Source: Undaria pinnatifida
Lineage: Eukaryota; Sar; Phaeophyceae; Laminariales; Alariaceae
NCBI GenBank assembly: GCA_012845835.1
Contig: JABAKD010000020.1
Span: 4,678,220 to 4,742,219 of the forward strand
Reading direction: 5' to 3'
Length of the DNA: 64,000 nucleotides
In this document: piece after piece, positions 23,731 through 34,904 of the stretch
Position numbering within the stretch: position 1 is the first letter of the stretch
Layout of the letters: every line of letters begins with the position of its first letter
The notes under the pieces: model-generated
Seen by the model: only the letters and a program-made list of their open reading frames with translations
Databases searched by the model: none
Told to the model about the DNA's origin: nothing
Program-made: the position numbers and the translations under genes

Positions 23731-24030
23731 TTTTCTCACACTTCTGCTTTCCAGCTTCTGGACAAGCCGTGGTCACAGGTGTCGTCCCATCTCCCTCCGG
23801 TTCTTGCCTTCAATTTTTATCGCGCATAGGGTTCAGCAATCCCACCGCTCGTCGATTTTTCATCGAGTGTTGCTCACTCACGCTCTCGCGATTTCCGCAA
23901 GTCAATTGGTGCACAAGAAAAAGTCCCAACGAAGTTATACGAGTATGAACTCGGCGGGGCTCGAACTCACGAAACTGACCTATACCAGGCTCGAAGATAA
24001 CCAGATACGCCACCGACCGGGGCGACCGGT
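23731..24030 (-). mobile_element. SINE-B copy with tRNA-like head
   Basis: Sense strand is minus. The head reads CCGGTCGCCCCGGTCGGTGG then CGTATCTGGTTATC, with an A box (GTGGCGTATCTGG) and a B box (GAGTTCGAGCCCC). The body follows, ending CCTGTGACCACGGCTTGTCC, AGAAGCTGGAAAGCAGAAG and an A-rich tail. The copy is full length, about 300 bp. Confidence 0.88.
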
Positions 24031-25030
24031 GTACTGCAACGTGGAGCATACGGCGGTGTATGATAGTCGAACGTTCATCCCGACCAGCCAGTTGTTTTAT
24101 GGTTAGTTCAACTCACACAGCGCTGACGTACGTGCAACAAAAAAAAATGCCTTTGTTTACGCCTACGTACTTCGTACGACAAAATTCATCGAGACTTTTG
24201 TAAATAACGCATACGTATGCTATACTACTACACAGAGTTACTAGTAGTACGCGTGCCTGGCACGACACATGACATGCTATATTACTAGTATTAGTACTAT
24301 AGAGGTCTACCACGTTTGCCTTCTGAGCGTAATTGCTTGAGCTCTATACCCCGCCCAAAAGGTGATTTTGTGTCAACTGCAAGTTCAAGTTCAACCCGGC
24401 GACCAGTCCACGGCCTAGGTATAGCCTACAGTAGGTTTACAAAACAATTCAGATTGCAAAAAAAAGGATGGCATACCATATCCCGACGATTCTTAGTCAA
24501 AGGGCCCGGTCATTCAGGACATACATGTCAATCTATCGAAAAGTAGACTTGAGTAGTGCTGACCTCTGCCTGCCCTACCTAGTTCCAGTAGTGTGTACCA
24601 TGCGTCGTCCCGGCAGGCAGGGGAGGGAGCACACGAGGAGAGACGACGACGAGACTGTTTACTATTGACAGACTACAGTACCTGCTGTAGTGGCCTCGTC
24701 GAGGGGACCCCAGCAAGAAGGTAAACTCCGCCTTTCAACTACGTGTAATTTAGACCAGCAAGAGCGGGGGAGCAAACAAAAAAAGACACACCAAACGATA
24801 CCCTCCTCGTCCATACCAAGACAGGGTGTACTAAAGCCAAGTAAAAAAACTTCAACCCCAAACAAACTAGACGTGTTTTTACAGAAATCCCAACCAAGCA
24901 TTAACATGTGTGTACGTGTCAATGGTTTAACGGTGAGTTTGATGTTTTCTGTTGCGATCTAGAGTGTCCCCTAGGACGTACTACAAAATATGTACGATCA
25001 CCAACACGATAAAACGATCATAACATAACA
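24031..25030. other. no recognised gene
   Basis: A plus-strand reading ends NKLDVFLQKSQPSINMCVRV with a donor-like NGLT|GTGAGT at 24.93 kb. It has no convincing acceptor or family and is not called. Confidence 0.35.
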
Positions 25031-25033
25031 CAG

Positions 25034-25189
25034 TAGTGGGTAGCCCGATTTAAGAGAGCAACGTGGCAAGCCCAAGCAAGCGCTCTTAACTACACGTTGC
25101 TCTTACCTGTAGCGGGATATGTCGATTTGACCGCTCTTCAAGTCCCAAATGCTCTTACCATGGGCGCTCTTAAATCGGGGTATCCACTG
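25034..25189. mobile_element. MITE-F copy 1
   Basis: The ends are AGTGGGTAGCCCGATTTAAG and CTTAAATCGGGGTATCCACT (inverted). The interior has more inverted GCTCTTAA words. A second copy lies at 50340-50529. Confidence 0.75.
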
Positions 25190-25464
25190 AACCAACTTTA
25201 GAGTTGCACCGACGTTTATTTGGACAACATCCTTGTAGTTATAGTGAGGGCTAACTTTCGCAGTTCTGCACAGACAGGGTCAACAGGCTGACGTATAGTC
25301 TAATAGTTATGTTTAACAAACAAAAAAGGTTTGCCCCGAAGGCTCGATAACGAACGGCGCCAGGCTGATCGAAGACCACGTACCACAGCATAAACAACGA
25401 GCACGCCGATTTGTTTTCCAGCCACCGTTCGTGAAATATCGTGAGATACAGCGCGGTGTTATAT

Positions 25465-25541
25465 GGCTTAGTTTGGGTAAGCTATTGGTTAACCTTTTGC
25501 AAGTGGTCAAACGGACTAATACCCCACTAGTACCCTAACAA
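25465..25541. repeat. 80-bp direct repeat, unit 1
   Basis: GGCTTAGTTTGGGTAAGCTA to ACTAATACCCCACTAGTACC. It matches 25754-25830 with about four changes; the offset is 289 bp. Confidence 0.85.
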
Positions 25542-25753
25542 ATGGCGTCGTCGACAGATCATGGGTTTTTTGGGTCGTGGGTCCGAGTCTCACATCCACC
25601 ATAATACATTTTTCAGACTTTCCCCATGTCGAACTTGAAAAATACTCTCCCCGGAATACCCAGGAAATGACACCGCTTGGATATTGACAGGTCCGCCCGT
25701 ATATCCGGCCGATCTGCTATCCCGCCGTTTCAGGGGGGGGGGAAGGGTTATAA

Positions 25754-25830
25754 GGCTTAGTTTGGGTAAGCTATTGGTTAGCCTTTTGCAAGTGGTCAAA
25801 ACGGACTAATACCCCACTAATTCCTTAACA
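25754..25830. repeat. 80-bp direct repeat, unit 2
   Basis: Second copy of the 25465 unit. The 210 bp between them contains a TCATTTCCTGGG stretch and is unique in the window. Confidence 0.85.
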
Positions 25831-27007
25831 GCGGCGCCCCAAAACACACACCATACATAACACGTTTCAGCGACACCCACAGGCCATCATGTTCAGACTT
25901 GTTTTAGTCTGATTCGCAGTATTCGCGTTCTATTGAATTTCACGTAGTGGCATGTGGGACGTTTGGTTTGCATCCGTTCAATTCGCTTATTCTGCCTTGC
26001 AATTCATAAGTGTGGGAGTGGGCTGTGAAGCGCCGCATCGTCGACTCGTTCTCCGAATCCTCCATTAGATCCACCGGATCTATGTATATGCATATACGGC
26101 CCTTCAGGGTGGGCTAGTGTTATGATATGCCTTCTCCCCCGTTGCGGCGCTATGATTTTTGACAGTTGTCCCCTTTCTTATAGCTGGTAGGCGTTATCGT
26201 CTGCCCGAACGAGCGGCTCCGTCCCCCCCCTACTGTCAGAAGGTGTGAGGGGGACAGCAAGCAACTAATACCAGAGGGTGTAACATCCAAGCAACCCTCG
26301 TGTCAGTGACCAGTACAGAGCCAGAGGCACCCCTGCATGGCAGTAGTAGTCGGTTCCTAGGTTCGTTCTGCCCAAATACTGCAACATTCGCTCCTTTATC
26401 GCCTGTCTGTGCGAGATATGTTCTTGTTCATGTCAGTCGAATCGGAAACGAGGAGAGTTCACGTTGAACTGATAGTTTTACCCGTCTACATCCAGCACAA
26501 CCAGCGCCCGTGCCGATGCCTGCTTTTATTAACTATTAATAATAGAGAGACGAACTTTCAAGCGGTCACAAATAACGAGGCAGAGACACACATTGCAAAC
26601 ACAGCGAGAATATGATTTGGTCATGCAACGCCAACAACCTCAATGAACACGACGAGGACAAAACACATGCAAGCCACAGCACACCACACACCAACTTGTA
26701 AGCAAAGAAAAAAAAACAGCGAAAAGGCGAAAAACAAAAACGAACAAAAAAATGGAATTACGAAAGTGGGAAACAGGAAGGAACGCGCAGGGGGGAGGGG
26801 TGGAATCCCGAAAAACGCACAATATAATAGGTGCATGAGAAGTTCAACAGCAAACAGCCGCCTGTTCGCTTACAAGCACGCGCGCCTAATCCAACAGCAC
26901 TCTCTGTAAAGAGTAAAATAGTACGACCGTTTGGCGTGCGAGTTGGCTGCACCTCACGACCAGCCACGACCAGCTACGGCCATTTATAGTTGTCGCCTGG
27001 GATTAAA
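25831..27007. other. no recognised gene
   Basis: An A-rich stretch (26.70-26.76 kb) and ordinary sequence. No exon or repeat was identified. Confidence 0.4.
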
Positions 27008-27176
27008 CATGACAGGAGACGGCCCTTTCAGTCCTGGACCGACGGCAATTTTCCAAGGGTTTACCTTGACTGACGCCAAACTACTACTGGGGATGGGTTT
27101 TAGTGTGGAACGATCGGTTTGACATTCTTGACCGACCGCTGGATGTGTTCCCTTGACTTGACCGTCTCCTGACATC
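27008..27176 (-). mobile_element. MITE-G copy 1
   Basis: The ends are CATGACAGGAGACGG and CCGTCTCCTGACATC (inverted). The interior TTGGCGTCAGTCAAGG and ATCGTTCCACACTAAAACC (minus strand) is shared with the copies at 39.66 and 39.98 kb. About 170 bp, no coding capacity. Confidence 0.8.
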
Positions 27177-28128
27177 TTTGCTCGGGATATTTGATTCAAA
27201 TTTGATGGTATATCAAAATGACGGTGATGCTTTTCGAGCCGCAAACGCGCGCCTGTTGGATACAAAGCACCCAGCAGATGTCCGCAAAGTACCTCGCGCC
27301 CAAACAACTAACTGCAACATCTATCTAGCCAACAGATAACTAAGAATTAAAAATACTCGGCGACTTACTATATAGACTAGGAATACTATTACTGTCGTTA
27401 GTATCATTGCGGAGGACCACATTGTGATCACAGGACCCACAAGAACCTAAGCATTCCCCTCTTTCGTTCAATATAAATAACCATATATATATGACGTGCT
27501 GGTTACCGTGTTCCCCCCCCGGTATTAGTACATCTATATAGTCGGCCTGTACTCGCAGTCCCAACGATAGCGATGTGTACCGTATGATACATGAAGCTTG
27601 AATTAAAATGTGATCAGTCGACCTGGTGGCGGCTTTTCTGTTTCATATGCCACCATGTTCAGGAGACGGTCGTGAAAACATACGACATCAAAATATCGGA
27701 CAATCGACGTTGGTTGTGGCCCAACCTCGTTGCGTGCGTGAACGGGTGACGCCGATACAGGGTGCCGTGTACGGCGTGCTGCAGTGCGTTGCAGTGGGCT
27801 GCCATCTATATATACTTCGTATGCATATATACCCCCGCGCGTTGACCATTTCTGCAGGTGGTCTCTAAACTGGTATAGTTCGGCTGTCTGGTTGTGCATC
27901 CATTCGACAATGTCGACAAAAAGAAAAAAGCATGGTCACATGAAAAGGCAAAAAACGGCTACCCATTGCATGCAGTGGCTGTACGTGCGGATAGTGAAGA
28001 GTATTTCGCCGCGTGCACCTGCCTGCCTGCCTGCCTGCCTGCCTGCAACTGCAACTGCAACGTGCAAGTCTTAGCGCGTTTCGCTGAACATGGCCGTCGA
28101 GCGTTCTACCAAGTTGTACAGGAAATGG
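27177..28128. other. no recognised gene; (CCTG)n
   Basis: A (CCTG)6 run lies at 28019-28045, otherwise unique. No exon was seen. Confidence 0.4.
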
Positions 28129-28406
28129 CGCGTGCTACGATAGAAGTAGCAGTTTTCGTGTGAAAAGTTTTCTGAATGACGGGCTAATTGACCGAAGTCG
28201 TCGGAAACGGGTCTTTTTTTTTTTTGCACATGAAATCTCGATGTGTAGCTAGGCCATGAGATTTTTTTCATCCGGCGTATAAGACTGTGGCAGTTTTGTT
28301 CTTCTCTGCCCGGGGTCAGTTCTTGGGACAGGTCTTGAGCTCCGAAAAAGTGAGGGGGTAGTTTTTCAAGAAAAAAATGGGTGCGCCTCTACCGAAGAAG
28401 CACGCG
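28129..28406. mobile_element. MITE-D copy 1
   Basis: Ends CGCGTGCTACGATAGAAGT and CCTCTACCGAAGAAGCACGCG (inverted). Interior words are GTCGGAAACGGGTC, GGCCATGAGATTTTTT and GTGAGGGGGTAG. It is the first of five D copies in under 3 kb. Confidence 0.8.
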
Positions 28407-28825
28407 ACACGTACGCAAGATAACAGCCCGCCCTTGCCCCCGAGGATGAATTTCCAATTTTGATAATCTCGGGGTGATGGGCAACCAGGGAGATCGCAAA
28501 CCCCCTATTCATTTGCGCCTATGAAAACAGATGTCCCGACTAGACTATCACTACGCCTTTCGCGGGGTGTGCCCCCCCCCCCCCTAGCAGGGGAGAAAAA
28601 CAACACACCGCTCCCGAAATCAATCCCAGAGGGTGTGTGGTGCGTTATCATGGGCATGTGCACGCACATTAGACGATACTGCTTCCAAACGTTTGCTGCT
28701 TCCGAACGCTTGTATGGGTGTACGAGGCGATCGACCGCATGATGCGGTGATTCCTGCGTGGAATCATCCCACGGTACGTAGTAGGAGCTAGCTTTTTGGG
28801 GGCCAAAGTTTCCTGACCGGATTGG

Positions 28826-29107
28826 CGCGTGCTACGATAGAGGTGGCCTCACCACTTTTTTTCTTAATACTACCTCTCAATTTGGGAGGTCCAGACATGC
28901 CCTTTTCAACCCAAAAACTGATCTGGACAAAAAAAAAACTGCTTTAGCGCGGAAGAAAAATCCCCATGGCCTAGATATACACAACAATAATCAGTGCAAA
29001 ACAAAATGGCCAATGTTTCCGACGATTTGGGGTTAAGGAGCCCCGTCGCTCAGAAACAACTTCAGCCAAAAAAAAGGTACACCTTAACACTTCTACCGTA
29101 GCATACG
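28826..29107. mobile_element. MITE-D copy 2
   Basis: Ends CGCGTGCTACGATAGAGGTG and CTTCTACCGTAGCATACG. Interior order is the reverse of copy 1, so it is in the opposite orientation. Confidence 0.85.
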
Positions 29108-29483
29108 TCGGTTGACCTCCCCAGCTGCGTAACTACCAGGTGCACCTGGTATCGGTTAGTACGATAATTTTCCGAGAGTATTCGTCTTAGTACTACTACT
29201 AGCGCATAGAAATTACCGATTCTACGATAGCCCTCCGGAAAACCAGCGAGTTGTTCTCCAACGAACGTTTCATGGCTGCTCGGCACGAGGAAGTATGCGA
29301 TGAAACAAACAATCTTCACGTATTTTCTGATTTGCAAAAGCAAAGACTGTCGAACTATGACGTTGGGGTGGCAAAGGGGACACCGTAATTCAGGAGATAC
29401 GGCCGGGAGCTGGTTTTAAAACCGGCGATTTCGTTGAAGAAATGTTGGTGGGGCTACCGTGGAACGACTCAAATGTTGGGGGG

Positions 29484-29749
29484 CGCGTGATACGATAAGA
29501 GATACTGTAGCACTTCTCGTCTGAAATGATTTCTGAATGACGGGGCGCTTCTTGAACCAAAAATCGTCGGAAATGCTACGCCATTTTTTCTGCATGTGAT
29601 TATCGTCGTGTACCTAGACCATGGGATTTCTCATCCGAGGTAGCAGTTCTACCTTTTTTCCAAATCAGTTTTTGGAAGAGGTCTCAAGCGCCCAAATTGA
29701 GGGGTAGTATTAAGAAAAAAATGGTGCTGCACCTCTATCGTAGCGCGCG
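29484..29749. mobile_element. MITE-D copy 3
   Basis: Ends CGCGTGATACGATAAGAG and CACCTCTATCGTAGCGCGCG. It is flanked by TTGGGGGG and TTGGGGTT, a likely 8-bp target duplication. Confidence 0.85.
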
Positions 29750-30457
29750 TTGGGGTTGGGCGAACGAATGCCTTCGAAGTCATGTTTCGGGTGATGTGCT
29801 TCTTGAGCTGCTCCTCATGTTAAGAGGAGCTCACAAAAATCTTTATTTTCTTTAAACTTCTGTTGCACCCCTAGGGTTCGGGACGACTACAGGTTTTCGG
29901 TGGATCCAGGCGGTGCGCTTCGAGCTCTCTTACCGCTGGTAGAACACGAGCAATCGGTGCTAAAAACGAGCATCTCGGGCAGTCCTTCAGAGAGGATCCT
30001 CGTTAATCAGAAATGCCGTGGGCCAAAAAGTAATGTAACCTTGTACGAGTCATCCCACCGAAGGGGTGGCATTTTTTGGGGGCGGGGGGCAAACATTTCT
30101 GGCCGGTTGAGCTCCTCAAGGGAAGAATTTGTACCGGATACTCTGGTGTACTTTGACGGTCGATTATTGCTGATTTACGACTACTGTACGTAGCGCATAC
30201 AAGGCGATGGTCGGACTGCGCGAAAAATATTTCGGGCGAGACGCTGAGCTCCTCATGTGAGGGGAGGTCAGAAAGCTTCCTCGGCACCCCTAGACCGTGG
30301 GATGGATATACGACTCTTACCACGGCATTCTATTAATAGTACTTGGTATGTGTCCACCATATTCATGACTCCGTCAACAGGTAGGCGAAACGAACCCCAC
30401 CACTATAACGCCTGTACAGCTGGAAACCCTTCTGGGTAAAAATCACTTGATTCTAGA

Positions 30458-30711
30458 CGCGTGCTACGATCGAGGTGCACCAGTCTTCTTCTGCAAGGCT
30501 CCTCAATTTCGGAGCTAAAGGCCTCTCCCGAAAACAGTTTTGGAGAATAATAAAACTGCTATCAATACCGGGTGAAAAATCCTATGGCCTAGGTACACAG
30601 CGAGAAAAACACGCAAAACAAAATGGCCTATTTCCAACGAGAGCGGGTTGTGCAGCCCCGTCACTCAGAAAGCAAAAAAGCCAGAAAATGGTATACCTCT
30701 ATTGTAGCACG
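30458..30711. mobile_element. MITE-D copy 4
   Basis: Ends CGCGTGCTACGATCGAGGTG and CCTCTATTGTAGCACG. Flanks ATTCTAGA and TCTCTAGC share TCTAG at the same positions of an 8-bp window. Confidence 0.82.
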
Positions 30712-30725
30712 TCTCTAGCATAGGA

Positions 30726-30997
30726 CGCACGCTACGGTCAAGGTACACCCTTTTTCTTTTGAAGCCCTCCTTCCTTGCTTGAGGAGCTAGCTCTGTACCT
30801 CTCCCAAAAACCGATTTTGGCGGCCAAAAAAAGGTACTGTACCCGATGAACAATCCCAAGGCCTCGAGGTATATACCATGAAACGCTCGAAAAAGAGAGG
30901 GTGAAATTTCGACGATGTTGGGCTAAGGAGCCCCGTCATTCAGAAAAAACAAAAAAAGGGCAAAAAGTGCCATCATGCCTCCATATCGTAGCACGCC
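30726..30997. mobile_element. MITE-D copy 5
   Basis: Ends CGCACGCTACGGTCAAGGT and CCATATCGTAGCACGCC. Flanks GCATAGGA and CTATAGGG share ATAGG in register. It lies almost back to back with copy 4. Confidence 0.8.
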
Positions 30998-30999
30998 CT

Positions 31000-32130
31000 A
31001 TAGGGAAAGGTGTGGGGGTTTCGGAAGGTGGATAAAACGAGAGCCTGTGATAAGAGGACAAAAGCTTACTCCGAGGGAAACCCCAGCAAACACAAACGCA
31101 TGACTTCGTCCGAAACGCAGGAAGGCATGCTCAACAGATACCATGCCGTGATCCACACACCATGCTTCAAGTTAACATAACACCATCATTAACACCACCA
31201 TCAGCACCATAATCAACACCAAGATAAACACCATGATGGGACCCCGGCCGCGATCAACCACGGGGAACACTTGGCTCCACGACCCCTTCTCCCAAAACGT
31301 CGATCGCATCATGCCTTATGCGTCTTCTGCTCGGGTTCAAACAGCGGCAAAAAGACGATTTTATTAACTTCAAAGTCAGGTCGGGTACCGCTGCATATCA
31401 CAATTTTGCGAAAAACAGACCGGATACAGGAGGACAACAAAAATCATGTCCTCGCCTAGTGCAACAACGCGTCGCCGCCGCCCAGTCGCCCTCCCCCCTC
31501 GCCCTTCTCTCCCCAAAGTCAACGTCAAAGACCTTAACCGCGTCCACCGCCAAGAGCGGCGGACGAAACCTGGCCCCAAACAAACGCAGGTTGGGTGGAT
31601 TGGTTCACCCACCCACCCACCCACCCACCCACCCACCCACCCACCCACTCACCCACCCACTCACCCATCCACTCACCCACCCCAAAAAAAAGCAACGACA
31701 CGAGATACTCAGCAACGGCACGAAAAACCTGTCCGGACACGCAAAACCCAACTAGAGCAGGAACGACAACAGCAGCTAAGCCAGCCAAGTAAACCTCCCC
31801 TGCCTATGCCGCCCCGAAACCACCCCCCGTCGTACCGATCGAGACGCCAAACCGCGAGGAAGCGAACGAAAGGGAGCACTTCGTTGGGGAAAGAGCGGAG
31901 TTGTGCCAGCGACAAGGTTTGTCACAGATCTAGGGCCTGGTCACAGGCCTAGGGCTTGCATATCGATGTCGAGCGTTGGGACCTCCCACACAACGAGCCT
32001 TCCGTCCAAACCTGGGGCCGGGTGAAACACAAAAAGCGGGCGGGCGGGAGGGAGATATAGACGGGAAAACGCCCCCCCCGCACGCAGAAACAACCACAGT
32101 TAAGTTACAGTACTCCAACGTACCAGCTAG
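31000..32130. other. no recognised gene; CACC array
   Basis: A (CCCA)n array lies at 31605-31682. The flanks are GC-rich with overlapping open frames of low complexity. They may be intron or intergenic sequence downstream of ARPC1; the missing ARPC1 last exon could lie hereabouts but was not seen. Confidence 0.4.
31605..31682. repeat. (CCCA)n microsatellite
   Basis: About 19 near-perfect CCCA/CTCA units. Confidence 0.95.
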
Positions 32131-32134
32131 AACG

Positions 32135-32332
32135 GCAGTAACATCAGCAGCGGCGGCGACAGCAGCAGCGACAGCCGAGGCAGGCAGCAGCAACACAGGC
32201 ATCAACAACAGCAGAGGCAGCAACAACAGCAACGGTAGCGGCTGCAGCAACATAGGCATCAGCAGCAGCAAGAACAGCAGCAGCGGCGGCAGCCCCAGAG
32301 GCAACAGCAACATAGGCATCAACAGCAGCAGA

Positions 32333-32372
<40 letters not shown>

Positions 32373-32395
32373 GCAGCAGCGGCAGCGTCGACAAT
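32135..32395. repeat. (CAG)n-rich minisatellite
   Basis: Imperfect CAG/CAA/CGG arrays with a higher-order unit containing AACATAGGCATCARCAGCAG. The last 50 bp are nearly pure CAG. Confidence 0.9.
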
Positions 32396-33300
32396 TAGAA
32401 GGCTGCTGCTGGGCCAAATTCCGACAAGAAAAAAAAAACGATAAAAATCGTTTATCGGCAACGTATAGGCGGTCGGACATCGCCCCCGGCCGGCCCCTTT
32501 CGCAGCCGCTCTGCATACCATGATACCCACCGCCACACCCTGCCTGGCCATGGCACGCTTGACCAAATTACTGCGGCAAACATTATCCCCATACAGTTTT
32601 CAAGTAATTTTTCCCAAAAAACAGCACGATCACCGTTCAAAAGGGGTTAGTTCCCCGTGTGCCAGGGAGCATCAAAGAGGCCCCGCCCGCCACGCCATCG
32701 TTTGCTGTGACAAAAGACGATTAATGTCACACCCCGCTCGGTGTCCCTGGTATGGACGCCCCTGATGGACGTCTTTCGCACATTATCGTGCTCAGCGACA
32801 CGCCTTGCGGCAAAACAGCCAACGCCTGTCGTTGCCTCTACCAAGTGCCACCGCCCATATTCACATCAAAACACGCATGGACCCGAAAAAACGACCAAAG
32901 AAGCAACGCGAGCCGCGAAAAGAAAACACACACAAGAGAATCAAGCAAAAAAACTACACTAGTCGTCTATTGTATTTATTTATACTTACCAATATTTTTA
33001 TTCAATTCATGTTTTATTTTATTTCTTACTATAGACAGAACCATAAACCCGTGCGGGCTGTTCCGTTTTGCTCGTGCGGTGGCTTATTGTCTCTGTTTTA
33101 GTTTTCAAGAGCTCATGTACGTTAGTGCATACCTGGTGATAGCTGGTAGGAACGCCTGCGTTCCCTCTTTTCAAACTTGCGACACCTGGATCCCAAGCCC
33201 ACCACATCCCGCACGGGAACCTTGTATTGTACACGAAATCTTTTCGGGCGTGTGTTTGTTACAGTTTTTACACTCTCGGGTGGGTACCCGCTATCCGCAT
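32396..33300. other. no recognised gene
   Basis: Open frames are short and unlike known proteins. No shared repeat. Confidence 0.4.
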
Positions 33301-33309
33301 ACCAATACC

Positions 33310-33425
33310 TAGATGGTTGGGTCATACTCGGGTAAGCACTCGGGTACTGCCCGAGTATACCAAAAAACCTGGTTGGTTGGGTCATACTCGGGTACGCACT
33401 CGGGTACTGTCCGAGTCTATACCCC
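33310..33425. repeat. tandem repeat of about 60 bp, two units
   Basis: GGTTGGGTCATACTCGGGTA, then CACTCGGGTACTGYCCGAGT occurs twice. ACTCGGG and CCCGAGT are mutually inverted, so each unit can fold. Confidence 0.85.
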
Positions 33426-33639
33426 CGAATGCATGCCCTGATAAACAGACCCTTGGAATTCATTAGGAAGAACGCGCGAATAGAACGCGTGCGGCAGACG
33501 TATCGACCGCGGCATGCAAAGATGACCATGGACCAATCAATTAGGTCCAGCCCACAGCTGACGTCTTTGCAAAAATCCAAGGGTGTGCTTACAGTAGCCG
33601 GGCACGTTTTTATACACAATCCGGGCAGTACTCGGATAT

Positions 33640-33708
33640 CCACCCACCCGAGTATGGCCGAAACAACAACGACCCACCCACCCGAGTATGGCCGAAACAA
33701 CAACGAGG
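33640..33708. repeat. tandem repeat of about 31 bp, two units
   Basis: CCACCCACCCGAGTATGGCC followed by GAAACAACAACGA, twice. It is related by the CCCGAGTA word to the repeat at 33.3 kb. Confidence 0.85.
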
Positions 33709-33989
33709 TTCGGTAACTGGGTACCCCCAGAGCAAAAAAAAAGCAAACCCTTTCTAAAACCCAACCTTAGACTAAAAATACGTACCTGGAGCAAAAACAT
33801 AAAACATGAAACGCACACCCGACATACTTCCAGGTCCAGAAAAAAAAAAAAATGAACCCCTTTAGAGCCCCAGCGCACGTTTTTGGAGACAAGCTATATA
33901 CCGGTATACACTTGGATTTCGATAAAGATGAGGTCACGCAAGCTACGGCAGAGAACAGAACTTTTTTTTTTGCTGACGTTCCTCGCTCA

Positions 33990-34078
33990 AAGCCTCGTCA
34001 CATCTGGAAACCCGTTTTAGGAGGGGGGGATCACTTGGAATTAGTATGGGGACGGGTTTTGGGATTCTGAAGGGGCTG
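33990..34078 (-). repeat. interspersed repeat family M
   Basis: The minus strand carries GTCCCCATACTAATTCCAAG and AACGGGTTTCCAGATGTGA, like the plus-strand copies at 42.39 and 52.82 kb. Confidence 0.55.
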
Positions 34079-34079
34079 A

Positions 34080-34510
34080 GTACCCCACTCAAGGAGCTCA
34101 ATCCCTCAGCCAAAAGCTGGTTTGAGGAAAACTAGAAGTGCAACCCGTTGTACAATCCCATGGCCTTTTTTTTTTCTAATCCAATCTACGAGGTATTACC
34201 TTCGCACTTTTTCTTCCTCCTCCTCCTTCTCGCTCCCTAGACGTAACTCACATCCGGGGTCACCATGCAGGTTCTTCTCCCTCCCCTCCCCACCACGGTA
34301 CAATAACGTCTTCATTTTCATCCCGAGAAGTCTCCAGCCAATTTCTCCCCTCGTCGACTCGCGTCTAATTGTGCTCATGTATACAACACAACGAACGTCG
34401 AAAACTGAATGAAATTCCCGACGATTTTCTTAACAGGTTGAGGATTCCCGCCATTTCAGAAAAAAAAAAAAATGTTTCAGCCAAACAGTGCTACCTCTAT
34501 CGTAGCACGA
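34080..34510. mobile_element. MITE-D copy interrupted by a SINE-I body
   Basis: The left piece (34080-34150, ending CCCATGGCC) and right piece (34395-34510, with CCCGACGATTTTCTTAACAG and CCTCTATCGTAGCACG) are parts of one D element. Between them lies a SINE-I-type body (34195-34385). The SINE is therefore the younger insertion. Confidence 0.6.
34195..34385 (-). mobile_element. SINE-I body copy
   Basis: CTCCCTAGACGTAACTCACA, CGGGGTCACCATGCAGG and CCCCTCGTCGACTCGCGTCT match 40.66-40.87 kb. The tRNA-like head is missing. Confidence 0.6.
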
Positions 34511-34643
34511 TAACCCCTGGAAGAACGCCTTCGACGTTTTTCGGAGATAGAGTACAGCAAAATAGCACGGGCTAATGAATGATGACCGAAATAAGAAGAG
34601 CGAAAAACAGAAACAGACAAAAAAAACGAGCCTCTCCTCTCAC

Positions 34644-34873
34644 CGCAGGTAGACAACTTCGAGCACGTGGCGTCCCCCACGTTCCCCATGCTCTCAATCC
34701 CCACGATGGCGTTGGCGTGCTGCGTCCACAGGTCCTTGCCCGCGCTGCTGGAGGAAGTCTGGCCCCGCATGGCCTTGGCCTGGAACATTGCCCTCGCCGA
34801 GGCCATGGAGCTGACGGCTCCCGTAGATTTCGTCGCCGCCGTGGCCTTTTCTTCCAGTCGACGAAGGAAAGAC
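34644..34873 (-). CDS. ARPC1: ARPC1 exon 8 (last exon found)
   Basis: This 230-nt exon completes the split Trp and reads SFLRRLEEKATAATKSTGAV, then SSMASARAMFQAKAMRGQ and KDLWTQHANAIVGIESMG, ending CSKLSTC. It corresponds to the flexible insert and last blade of ARPC1 (ARE.FQ.....GQ....L.T.H.N.I......G....FSTSGLDG..VVWD). The acceptor is TCTTTGGCAG and the donor TGCG|GTGAGA. The coding total of exons 1-8 is 1084 nt (361 codons plus 1). Only the final strand, about 15 codons with an LDGR.VVW-like core, is missing. I could not find that small exon to the left. Confidence 0.93.
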
Positions 34874-34904
34874 CTGCCAAAGAAAAAAACAACAACAAAG
34901 AAGC

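Noticed and set aside
27401-27440. Missing last ARPC1 exon (reading with HNVVLRN)
   Set aside because: It lacks the DG.VVW core and has no acceptor in the right phase.
31960-32566. Ala/Ser/Leu-rich open frames on both strands
   Set aside because: Produced by the (CAG)n-rich array. All frames are open because of the triplet repeat.
33310-33708. CRISPR array
   Set aside because: Only two units per repeat, no regular spacers, and a eukaryotic context.
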